This document shows, piece after piece, positions 1 through 5,411 of a DNA stretch of 7,262 nt. The notes beneath the pieces are model-generated. The model did no database searches and was not told where the DNA came from. It was given only the letters and a program-made list of their open reading frames with translations. The number at the start of each line of letters is the position of its first letter. The first letter of the stretch is position 1. The translations under genes and the position numbers were made by a program. The stretch is from CAYUIS01 sp964444825 (lineage in GTDB: Bacteria; Chloroflexota; Anaerolineae; B4-G1): contig CAYUIS010000193.1 in assembly GCA_964444825.1 (NCBI GenBank), positions 1 to 7,262 on the forward strand, written 5' to 3'.

Positions 1-49
1 TACCTGAGGCTTGGGGTGGTCCAACGTGGGGCGGAGGTGCCCACTGTCT

Positions 50-304
50 CTATCGGTGGAGGAGCCGGATGATGAGGTTAAGCAGGATCGTCAGCAGGAT
101 GCTGATGACGATAGAGCTGGCGAGCGGGACCATACAGGTGAAACCAGGCCGTTCGATACGGATGTCGCCCGGCAGTTGACCCAGGAACGACACCTTCGAG
201 AGCAGCCACACCAGCCCTCCCAGCACCAGCAGCGCGACGCCGATCACCATCAGCCACTTGCCCATCATCTCCAGCCCGTTCATGCCGCTTGCTCCGTCTG
301 TCAC
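50..304 (-). CDS. DUF2905 family small membrane protein
   Basis: An 84-residue protein of unknown function matching the DUF2905 family pattern: a hydrophobic helix (about residues 15-35), a short loop with the family core LPGDIRIERPGFT (44-56), then a second hydrophobic helix (about 58-80) and a basic tail. It is probably an inner-membrane protein with two transmembrane segments. The GTG start overlaps the ruvB stop as GTGA, which suggests translational coupling. An alternative ATG at position 283 (residue 8) has GGAG eight bases upstream and gives a length closer to family members, so the exact start is uncertain. From general knowledge, DUF2905 genes are often found beside ruvB, so the context is conserved. 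No catalytic residues are recognisable. The family assignment is fairly firm; the function is not known. Confidence 0.85.
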   Translation of the reverse strand: MTDGASGMNGLEMMGKWLMVIGVALLVLGGLVWLLSKVSFLGQLPGDIRIERPGFTCMVPLASSIVISILLTILLNLIIRLLHR

Positions 305-1335
305 AACAGCGTCGGCTGTTCCGGTTTCTTGTAGGGTAGGTCGAGGTGTTCGTAGGCGCGGGCCGTCGCCATTCGCCCGCGGGGTGTGCGATCCACAAAG
401 CCCAGTTGAAGCAGATATGGCTCGACGACATCCATGATGGTGTCCGACTCCTCGCTGATGGCGGCAGCGATGGTGTCCAATCCCACCGGCCCGCCGTCGA
501 ATTTCTCGATGATGGTGTGCAGCACGCGCCGGTCCAGGTCGTCCAGTCCTCGCTCGTCTACCTCGAGCAGCGCCAGCGCCTGGCGGGCCACCGCGGAGGT
601 GATGTGCCCGTCGGCCCGTACCTGGGCATAGTCGCGCACGCGCCGGAGCAACCGCAGCGCCACCCGAGGCGTGCCCCGACCGCGCCGGGCGATCTCTGTC
701 GTGCCCCCGTCGTCTATCTCTACCTCCAATACCCGCGCGGCGCGGCTCACAATCGTCTCCAGTGCCTCCTGCTCGTAAAAGTCCACTCGGAACATGGCCC
801 CAAAGCGGGCGCGCAGTGGAGCGGTGAGCAGTGCCAGGCGGGTGGTCGCTCCCACGATCGTAAAACGCGGCAGCTTGAGACGGAGGGAGCGAGCGCTGGG
901 TCCTTTGCCGATCACAAAATCGAGGGCAAAGTCCTCCATCGCCGGGTACAGGATCTCCTCGACGACCCGTCCCAGGCGGTGCACCTCGTCGATAAAGAGC
1001 ACCTCTGTCTCGCGCAGGTTGCTCAGAATGGCGGCCAGATCGCCCGCCCGCTCGATAGCCGGTCCAGAGGTGATCCGGATGGGCACTTCCATCTCGTTGG
1101 CGATGATGTGGGATAGCGTGGTTTTGCCCAGTCCAGGCGGGCCGTGTAGCAGCACGTGATCGAGCGCCTCCCCCCGCTTTTTTGCCGCCTCGATCAGGAT
1201 GGTAAGGTTCTCCCGCACCCGGTCCTGGCCGGTCAGGTCGCCCAGACGTTGGGGACGCAGGGCTCGATCGAGCATGATTTCCTCTCCCTCCTGTGGCCGG
1301 GGGGAGATGATTCGTTCGTCGCTTCTGTTGTCCAT
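301..1335 (-). CDS. ruvB: Holliday junction branch migration DNA helicase RuvB
   Basis: Full-length RuvB (344 residues, normal for the family), the AAA+ motor that works with RuvA to drive branch migration of Holliday junctions in recombinational repair. Visible motifs in order: N-terminal RALRPQRLGDLTGQ (24-37), Walker A GPPGLGKTT (65-73), Walker B FIDEVH (114-119), sensor 1 GATTR (162-166), the arginine-finger region PLRARFG (173-179), sensor 2 GTPRVALRLLRRVRDYA (221-237), and the C-terminal winged-helix domain with YLLQLGFVDRTPRGR (307-321). The start MDNRSDERIISP fits RuvB N-termini. It has only a weak Shine-Dalgarno and a short predicted leader. ruvA and ruvC are not adjacent upstream: the gene is first in its transcript, divergent from upp, and is followed by an overlapping DUF2905 gene. 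Confidence 0.98.
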   Translation of the reverse strand: MDNRSDERIISPRPQEGEEIMLDRALRPQRLGDLTGQDRVRENLTILIEAAKKRGEALDHVLLHGPPGLGKTTLSHIIANEMEVPIRITSGPAIERAGDLAAILSNLRETEVLFIDEVHRLGRVVEEILYPAMEDFALDFVIGKGPSARSLRLKLPRFTIVGATTRLALLTAPLRARFGAMFRVDFYEQEALETIVSRAARVLEVEIDDGGTTEIARRGRGTPRVALRLLRRVRDYAQVRADGHITSAVARQALALLEVDERGLDDLDRRVLHTIIEKFDGGPVGLDTIAAAISEESDTIMDVVEPYLLQLGFVDRTPRGRMATARAYEHLDLPYKKPEQPTLL

Positions 1336-1355
1336 CTCAGGCTTCTCAGGACAGA

Positions 1356-1386
1356 ATTATACACCAAAAGCGCCCAACTGGGTAAA
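1356..1386 (-). promoter_or_regulatory. Predicted ruvB promoter
   Basis: On the minus strand a perfect TATAAT -10 hexamer (complement of 1356-1361) lies 20 bases upstream of the ruvB ATG. The best -35 candidate is TTTACC (complement of 1381-1386, four of six matches) at a 19-base spacing, longer than ideal. The predicted start would leave a leader of only about 13 bases. The -10 box is convincing; the -35 is weak. Confidence 0.6.
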
Positions 1387-1394
1387 CGACAGAT

Positions 1395-1405
1395 CCACGC
1401 TCTTT
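1395..1405. repeat. Left copy of 11-bp direct repeat flanking MITE-like insert
   Basis: The 11-mer CCACGCTCTTT occurs here and again, without mismatch, at 1557-1567. The two copies border the palindrome-rich insert 1406-1556 exactly (left) or with one extra base (right), so they look like a target-site duplication. Two perfect 11-mers this close together are unlikely by chance in a region of this size. Confidence 0.6.
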
Positions 1406-1556
1406 AGGGCTATCGCGTTTGGCCGACCTGCTCAGTCTGGATCGCCAGATCCAGACTTTTGGCAGGCTCAATCTTTGGATCTGGTGATCCAAAGGGAGCA
1501 GAGCAGGTCAGCATCCACGACCATGGAATCCTGCTCTTCCAAATGGGATCACCCTG
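1406..1556. mobile_element. MITE-like non-autonomous insert
   Basis: A 151-bp segment with no coding potential lies between the two copies of the 11-bp direct repeat. Its ends form an imperfect terminal inverted repeat: AGGGCTATCGCGTTTGG (1406-1422) against the complement of 1539-1555, 13 of 17 matching. Inside are a further 12-bp inverted repeat and two perfect hairpins. Target-site-like repeats, terminal inverted repeats, small size and lack of a gene are the hallmarks of a miniature inverted-repeat transposable element. No parent transposase is visible, and the 13/17 match could be partly chance. The alternative is a structured element of the divergent promoter region. Confidence 0.5.
1422..1512. 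repeat. Nested palindromes able to form a three-way junction
   Basis: An outer inverted repeat (1422-1433 with 1501-1512, 11 of 12 matching, core GACCTGCTC/GAGCAGGTC) encloses two perfect hairpins. The first has a 10-bp stem AGTCTGGATC / GATCCAGACT at 1434-1457 with loop GCCA. The second has a 9-bp stem CTTTGGATC / GATCCAAAG at 1473-1494 with loop TGGT. The two loops are complementary to each other if one G-U pair is allowed. The right arm GAGCAGG (1501-1507) can instead pair with CCTGCTC at 1530-1536. The structure lies upstream of the predicted upp start site, so it is not in that transcript. Confidence 0.85.
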
Positions 1557-1567
1557 CCACGCTCTTT
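1557..1567. repeat. Right copy of 11-bp direct repeat flanking MITE-like insert
   Basis: Perfect second copy of CCACGCTCTTT (first at 1395-1405). Its last two bases are the first two bases of the upp -35 box, so the promoter hexamer straddles the edge of the presumed target-site duplication. Confidence 0.6.
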
Positions 1568-1594
1568 GACAAGGCGCAATCTCGGGGGTACAAT
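1566..1594 (+). promoter_or_regulatory. Strong sigma-70-type promoter of upp
   Basis: Consensus -35 TTGACA (1566-1571) and near-consensus -10 TACAAT (1589-1594, five of six) are separated by exactly 17 bases. Transcription should start near 1601, giving a leader of about 45 bases before upp. The leader shows no obvious attenuator or PyrR-type binding site. Confidence 0.85.
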
Positions 1595-1634
1595 TCAAAC
1601 CCTTGAGGTCCCTGGCTAGAGTCTCGATTCTCCG

Positions 1635-1642
1635 GGAGGTGA
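1635..1642 (+). promoter_or_regulatory. Ribosome binding site fixing the GTG start of upp
   Basis: GGAGGTGA is an eight-base match to the complement of the 16S rRNA 3' end, with GGAGG ending six bases before the GTG at 1646. The first in-frame ATG (residue 17) would remove the conserved SHPLVHHK segment, so the GTG start is preferred. Confidence 0.85.
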
Positions 1643-1645
1643 GGT

Positions 1646-2275
1646 GTGACGCCAGAGGTGCATATTTCGAGCCATCCGTTGGTCCATCACAAGATGGCCC
1701 TGCTGCGTGATCCCCGTACCGACCCCAAAAAGTTCCGTGAACTGCTGCGAGAGGTGGCGGGCCTCATTGTCTACGAGGCCACGGCAGACCTGGCGACGGA
1801 GGAGGTACCGGTCACCACGCCGTTGGCACAGACCAAGGGCCGGAAGTTGTCTGAGCGGGTAGGGCTTGTCCCCATCCTGCGTGCTGGGCTGGGGATGGTG
1901 GAGGGGATATGGAACCTGATGCCCAACACCGAGGTGTGGCACATCGGTCTCTCGCGTGACGAAGAGACGTTGCAGCCGGTGGAGTACTATAGCCGCTTGC
2001 CGGGCGGTTCCACCGTGGACGTCTGTCTGATCCTCGACCCGATGCTGGCTACGGGGGGATCAGCGGTGGCAGCAGTTGATATTCTCAAACGTTGGGAGGC
2101 CAGGCGCATCAAGTTCGTGGGTGTCCTCGGGGCGCCTGAGGGAGTGCGCCGTTTGACCACTGCCCATCCTGACGTGCCCATATACCTTGCTGCCATGGAC
2201 GAACGACTGAACGAGAACGGCTACATACTGCCTGGTCTGGGGGATGCGGGGGATCGGCTGTTCGGCACCGGGTAG
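1646..2275 (+). CDS. upp: Uracil phosphoribosyltransferase
   Basis: Converts uracil and PRPP to UMP and pyrophosphate in pyrimidine salvage; cytosolic. The 209 residues match the usual family length. Visible signatures: N-terminal ISSHPLVHHKMALLRD (7-22), VPILRAGLGM (75-84), the PRPP-binding loop DPMLATGGSA (131-140), and the C-terminal uracil-binding stretch NGYILPGLGDAGDR (191-204). Translation starts at GTG with an excellent Shine-Dalgarno, and a near-consensus promoter lies just upstream. The MraY-family gene follows after 29 bp on the same strand with no terminator between, so the two are probably co-transcribed. All key residues are present, so the enzyme should be functional. Confidence 0.98.
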   Translation: MTPEVHISSHPLVHHKMALLRDPRTDPKKFRELLREVAGLIVYEATADLATEEVPVTTPLAQTKGRKLSERVGLVPILRAGLGMVEGIWNLMPNTEVWHIGLSRDEETLQPVEYYSRLPGGSTVDVCLILDPMLATGGSAVAAVDILKRWEARRIKFVGVLGAPEGVRRLTTAHPDVPIYLAAMDERLNENGYILPGLGDAGDRLFGTG

Positions 2276-2304
2276 TGAACCGGCAGTCTATAGTCCATTG
2301 ACAA

Positions 2305-3348
2305 ATGACATTGTATATCCTGGTCCTCTCTGTAGCATTCCTCCTGTCGCTAGGCCTCACACCCATCACTCGTCGTCTGGGCCATCGTCTGGGCATCGTC
2401 GACCGGCCTGGAGGCCGCCGCACCCACCGGGGCGAGATCTCGCGGATGGGTGGCGTGGCGCTGCTCGTCGCCTTTGTGCTGGCCCTCGGTGCGGCGGCGT
2501 GGCGTGGTGATCTCACACGGGGCTACAGCGCCGGCGATTTCACGCGGCTGAGCGGTCTACTGATTGGGGGGCTGGCCGCGTGTGTATTCGGTCTGGTGGA
2601 TGATCGCCTGGATCTGCCGCCGGGCCCACAGTTTTTCTTCCAGTTCCTGCTGTCCCTGGTCGCCCTTGGGACGTTGCTCTGGCTGGAACGTTTTACGGTG
2701 CCCACGTTGGGACTGGTGGCATTGAGTGACTATGCGTGGGGTCCGTGGCTCTACGTTCCTCTGACCATCCTGTGGGTGATGGGGATGATGAACACCGTCA
2801 ATTGGCTGGATGGACTTGATGGCCTGGCCGCCGGGGTGGGCGCGATTCTATGCCTGGTGCTGGCGGTCCACATGCACCGGGTGGGGCAGCCGAGTGTAGC
2901 CCTCCTGCCGCTCGCCCTTCTGGGTGCGCTGCTCGGTTTTCTGCCCTACAATGCTTTTCCTGCCCGTGTCTTCCTGGGGAGCGCTGGGGCCTATTTCTTG
3001 GGCTATGGTCTGGGTAGCCTGGGGCTCATCGCGGGTGGTCGCGTGCCTACCGTGTTGCTCGTTATGGGGCTGCCGGTCGTGGATGTGGCCTGGCAGATAT
3101 TCGATCGCTTGCGCCACCGCCGGTCTCCGACCCAGGCTGACCGGGGCCATCTTCACTTTCGTCTGCGCGATCTGGGGTTGTCGGAGCGGGCGATTGTCTT
3201 GACCTACTGGGGATTCTGTGCGCTCTTTGGGGTGCTGGCCCTCATCATATCGTCGTGGCTCTACAAGCTGATCGCGCTGTTGACGATCGGGATCGTGGTA
3301 GTGATTGTGCTGGCCTATCTTTCCCGAGATGAAGGCAACGGGGTGTGA
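2305..3348 (+). CDS. MraY/WecA/TagO-family polyprenyl-phosphate sugar-1-phosphate transferase
   Basis: A 347-residue polytopic membrane protein of glycosyltransferase family 4, expected to move a sugar-1-phosphate (typically GlcNAc-1-P from UDP-GlcNAc) onto undecaprenyl phosphate at the inner face of the membrane, starting synthesis of cell-wall or surface polysaccharide. Landmarks: DRPGGRRTHRGEISRMGG (33-50), the metal-binding VDDRLDL (98-104), NTVNWLDGLDGLAAG (163-177), NAFPARVFLGSAGAYFLG (216-233), and RGHLHFRL (280-287). About ten to eleven hydrophobic helices are apparent. Two positions are unusual: Ser226 where the family normally has Asp (FLGD), and Phe285 where WecA/TagO-type enzymes normally have His (HLHH). 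The motif pattern is closer to WecA/TagO than to true MraY, but the exact sugar cannot be told. The start lacks a clear Shine-Dalgarno; it probably shares the upp transcript. Confidence 0.9.
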   Translation: MTLYILVLSVAFLLSLGLTPITRRLGHRLGIVDRPGGRRTHRGEISRMGGVALLVAFVLALGAAAWRGDLTRGYSAGDFTRLSGLLIGGLAACVFGLVDDRLDLPPGPQFFFQFLLSLVALGTLLWLERFTVPTLGLVALSDYAWGPWLYVPLTILWVMGMMNTVNWLDGLDGLAAGVGAILCLVLAVHMHRVGQPSVALLPLALLGALLGFLPYNAFPARVFLGSAGAYFLGYGLGSLGLIAGGRVPTVLLVMGLPVVDVAWQIFDRLRHRRSPTQADRGHLHFRLRDLGLSERAIVLTYWGFCALFGVLALIISSWLYKLIALLTIGIVVVIVLAYLSRDEGNGV

Positions 3349-3366
3349 GCACCTCAGTACCTATCG

Positions 3367-3398
3367 CAAAACGGCTCTAGCCCCCATCCTCGGGGCCG
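3367..3398 (-). terminator. Possible terminator of the M50 protease gene
   Basis: The 109-bp gap between two convergent genes contains a GC-rich hairpin: GCCCC (3380-3384) pairs with GGGGC (3392-3396), or alternatively CGGC (3372-3375) with GCCG (3395-3398). Reading the minus strand, the second form is followed at once by TTTT (complement of 3367-3370). The T run is short and two folds compete, so this is tentative. Nothing else is seen in the gap. Confidence 0.4.
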
Positions 3399-3457
3399 AA
3401 AAACACCCCCGGAGACACGGGTTTGAGCGGCCAGGTTCTTGCCTCCTGCTTCTCTAT

Positions 3458-4216
3458 TTATGCCACGTAATCGACCTGGTATCCTTTGACCCGTTCCAAC
3501 ACCTTTTCGGTCATCGAGATCAGCAGTGCAAAGGGTAGATCGATCGCGATCGTGATGGCGCACATCGTCGTCAGCCACTGCACGCCGATGGTGAGCGGGT
3601 TGGCCAGTCCCGCGATGATGGCCGGTCCCAGCCCTATCAGCCAGATCGCCGCGCCGGTGAGGAGCAGGAATAGGATCACCGGCCCCCATGCCTGGCGGTC
3701 GGCTCGACTGGGCAGCATCGTATTGCTCACGCTAAAGACCACATAGGCCCAAATCCAGGCGTCAGGTGCTCTCAGCGCCCTCGCCAGCTCTGCCAGAAAG
3801 CTGCTCCAGTCGCTGTCGGCCAGCGCCCCTTTTATCGTGTCCAGCCCGAACACCCAGTATCCGGTCAGCAGGATGGTGAAACATCCGGCTATCAATGGGG
3901 CCACCCCGATCAGGGTGGCCCGTACGGCATCCGTCTTTTCGATTGGGACAAAGCCCAGTTGGATTCGCTCTCCCGCACGTTTCGGCCGGATAGAGATACG
4001 CCCCACACGAATCCCGAGCAGCACGGCCGCGAGCGCGTGGCTCAGTTCGTGGACGATAATGCCTGGCAGCAAAGGCAGTGCGTAGAGCACGACTGCTATC
4101 TCGGAATCGCCGGTGAACAGCATCATGACACCTTGCAGATGCCGGTGAATCCATCGCTCCACCAGGAGTAGAAGCGCCATCGTTGCTGCCAGCCCGAGGA
4201 ACGGTGTCCAGGTCAT
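3458..4216 (-). CDS. M50 (site-2-protease-like) membrane metalloprotease
   Basis: A 252-residue hydrophobic protein with the zinc-binding HExxH motif as HELSH (56-60) inside a membrane segment, PGIIVHELSHALAAVLLGI (51-69). A second conserved stretch, SNTMLPSRAD (164-173), resembles the NxxP...D motif that supplies the third zinc ligand in site-2 proteases. GVAPLIAG (104-111) matches the conserved glycine-rich segment between them. About five to six membrane helices are visible. There is no PDZ domain, so it is shorter than RseP/RasP-type enzymes. The family cleaves membrane-embedded substrates, often anti-sigma factors; the substrate here is unknown and no anti-sigma or sigma factor gene is adjacent. 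The gene stands alone, convergent with the MraY-family gene. The ATG lacks a clear Shine-Dalgarno, so the start is moderately certain. Confidence 0.85.
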   Translation of the reverse strand: MTWTPFLGLAATMALLLLVERWIHRHLQGVMMLFTGDSEIAVVLYALPLLPGIIVHELSHALAAVLLGIRVGRISIRPKRAGERIQLGFVPIEKTDAVRATLIGVAPLIAGCFTILLTGYWVFGLDTIKGALADSDWSSFLAELARALRAPDAWIWAYVVFSVSNTMLPSRADRQAWGPVILFLLLTGAAIWLIGLGPAIIAGLANPLTIGVQWLTTMCAITIAIDLPFALLISMTEKVLERVKGYQVDYVA

Positions 4217-4282
4217 TCGTGGAGCCCACGCTCGATGGATGAGTCTAGCTAGAGTCTGTGGAAGGTGGATGTGTCATCGGAT

Positions 4283-4552
4283 TCAAATAGTAGGACGCAG
4301 ATGGCGCAGATTTATTACAGCATCGGCCACCAACAGGTCGGCAAAGTACTCACCAACCAATTCACCGTCATAGTAGACATTAATGCGTGCCTCTTGGATC
4401 GCGTCCAGCCCCAATCTACGCAGTTCAATGGCCATCGCGCCTCTGTAGATCTTTTCGAGAAAACCATAGTCAAGCGCGTGATAGACTGTGTAGAACCCCT
4501 TGATGATCGATTCTGTTATGTCAGTGTGCTTAAAGCCCAGAGGACTCTTCTC
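4283..4552 (-). pseudogene. Truncated GxxExxY-family (PDDEXK_3) protein
   Basis: Reading the minus strand gives 89 open codons between two stops, with the conserved N-terminal half of the GxxExxY family: KHTDITESIIKGFYTVYHAL, then the name motif GFLEKIY (G-xx-E-xx-Y), AMAIELRRLGL, INVYYDGELVGEYFADLLV. The family normally runs to about 120-135 residues and continues with an ELK-containing strand completing the nuclease-like active site. Here that part is gone: after VADAVI the frame runs into the left terminal repeat and ends with NLRHLRPTI. No ATG or GTG start is available in the open frame before the homologous region. Both ends are thus lost. Family function is not established; a PD-(D/E)XK nuclease fold is assigned. 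Confidence 0.8.
4293..4311 (+). repeat. Left inverted terminal repeat of the GxxExxY element
   Basis: GGACGCAGATGGCGCAGAT contains two CGCAGAT units. It matches the complement of 4575-4594 (GGACGCAGACGAACGCAGAC) with one gap and a few substitutions, mainly transitions. Such CGCAGAY-rich words are, as I recall, common around GxxExxY genes in other genomes. Confidence 0.65.
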
Positions 4553-4562
4553 TCAAAAGGAA

Positions 4563-4594
4563 AAAACAGCGTGTGTCTGCGTTCGTCTGCGTCC
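4563..4594 (-). repeat. Right inverted terminal repeat with 10-bp tandem units
   Basis: On the minus strand, after GG, three 10-base units follow directly: ACGCAGACGA, ACGCAGACAC and the decayed ACGCTGTTTT. The first two form the partner of the left terminal repeat. The array lies at the 5' side of the GxxExxY remnant, where its leader would be. Confidence 0.65.
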
Positions 4595-4637
4595 GATCCT
4601 CTGCATAGTGGCTCCACACAGTCTTTGGCCACGCTTT

Positions 4638-5402
4638 CTACTTTGCCTTTGCTGCGCCTTTTACGATAGCTGCAAAATCGTCGGCCCGCAGGCTGGCGCC
4701 GCCGACGAGTGCGCCATCGATGTCTGGTTGGACCATGAACTCGGCAGTGTTGCCCGGTTTGACGCTGCCGCCGTACTGGATGCGTACAACGGCCGCCACG
4801 TCTTCGCCGTACATCGTGGCGATCGTCTTGCGCACCGTGCCGCCTATGATTCCGTTGGCTCCTTCGCCGGTTGCCGGTAACCCGGTGCCGATGGCCCAGA
4901 TCGGTTCGTAGGCAATCGTGATGGTGCGCGCCTGCTCGGCGCTGATGGATTCGAAAGCCGCCTGCACCTGGCCACCCACAAAGACTTCCGTCTCGCCCGC
5001 CTGGTTTTGTTCGAGGTTCTCGCCTACACACAGAATAGGTTTCAGGCCGTGGGCCAGTGCTGCGTGCAGCTTTTTGTTCACCATTTCGTCCGTCTCGCCA
5101 AAGAGCGTGCGGCGCTCCGAGTGGCCGATGATGACATAGTCACATAGCCCTTCCAGCATCTGAGGGCTGACCTCGCCGGTAAAGGCCCCCTTCTCTTCCC
5201 AGTGCATGTTCTGCGCCCCCAGACCGATGGCCGAACCGGCCAATGCCTCACGTACGGCCGCCAGGGCGGGGAAGGGAGGGCACACGGCCACATCGCAGCC
5301 TTTGACGTTCGCCAGCGCCGTTTGCAGTGACTCTACCAGCGCGACAGCCTCCTCGATGGTATTGTGCATCTTCCAGTTGCCGGCAATGAATGGTTTTCGC
5401 AT
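4638..5402 (-). CDS. tpiA: Triosephosphate isomerase
   Basis: Interconverts dihydroxyacetone phosphate and glyceraldehyde-3-phosphate in glycolysis and gluconeogenesis; a cytosolic TIM barrel. The 254 residues match bacterial enzymes. All catalytic elements are present: FIAGNWKM with Asn9 and Lys11, the electrophile His94 in IIGHSERR (91-98), the base Glu166 in AYEPIWAIGTG (164-174) at the start of flexible loop 6, YGGSVKPGN (210-218) and the phosphate-binding DGALVGGASL (229-238). It begins nine bases after the pgk stop, and its Shine-Dalgarno AGGAG (complement of 5409-5413) overlaps that stop, with six bases to the ATG, pointing to translational coupling. It appears to be the last gene of the gap-pgk-tpiA transcript in this window. 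Confidence 0.98.
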   Translation of the reverse strand: MRKPFIAGNWKMHNTIEEAVALVESLQTALANVKGCDVAVCPPFPALAAVREALAGSAIGLGAQNMHWEEKGAFTGEVSPQMLEGLCDYVIIGHSERRTLFGETDEMVNKKLHAALAHGLKPILCVGENLEQNQAGETEVFVGGQVQAAFESISAEQARTITIAYEPIWAIGTGLPATGEGANGIIGGTVRKTIATMYGEDVAAVVRIQYGGSVKPGNTAEFMVQPDIDGALVGGASLRADDFAAIVKGAAKAK

Positions 5403-5411
5403 AGTTGTCTC

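Larger units (their letters stand above)
4293..4594. mobile_element. Remnant of a GxxExxY-carrying repeat element
   Basis: A 302-bp unit bounded by inverted repeats of the GGACGCAGAY type and containing the broken GxxExxY gene on the minus strand. It fills most of the 421-bp gap between the M50 protease gene and tpiA; the flanks 4217-4292 and 4595-4637 hold no recognisable gene. No clear target-site duplication is visible next to the repeats. The interpretation as a former mobile or dispersed unit is inferred from the paired terminal repeats and the decay of the gene. Confidence 0.5.

Noticed and set aside
24..45. Hairpin GTGGG...CCCAC just after the DUF2905 stop
   Set aside because: Stem of only five clean base pairs and no T run on the minus strand, so I do not call it a terminator.
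346..1116. Long open frame (256 codons) on the plus strand opposite ruvB
   Set aside because: It lies wholly antisense to a clearly conserved gene, has a composition typical of high-GC shadow frames and resembles no known family.
1434..1460. Hairpin followed by TTTT on the plus strand, resembling an intrinsic terminator
   Set aside because: No plus-strand gene lies upstream to be terminated, and the hairpin is better explained as part of the palindromic insert.
2289..2303. TATAGT and TTGACA words just before the MraY-family gene as a possible internal promoter
   Set aside because: The two words are in the wrong order and spacing for one promoter, and neither has a matching partner hexamer.
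3541..3552. 12-bp palindrome CGATCGCGATCG
   Set aside because: It lies within the M50 coding sequence and is explained by its Ile/Ala/Asp codons; no second copy or associated feature was seen.
4246..4258. TCTAGCTAGA palindrome, with GCTAGAGTCT also present near 1615-1624
   Set aside because: Short shared word without further matching context; two occurrences of a 10-mer in a window of this size can arise by chance.
4599..4637. Possible terminator after tpiA (GTGGC / GCCAC on the minus strand)
   Set aside because: Five-bp stem with a loop of about 15 bases and no T run; too weak to list.
4265..4669. 134-codon plus-strand open frame across the 4217-4637 gap
   Set aside because: The minus strand of the same DNA encodes recognisable GxxExxY sequence, and this frame runs on into the 3' end of tpiA. 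It is a shadow.
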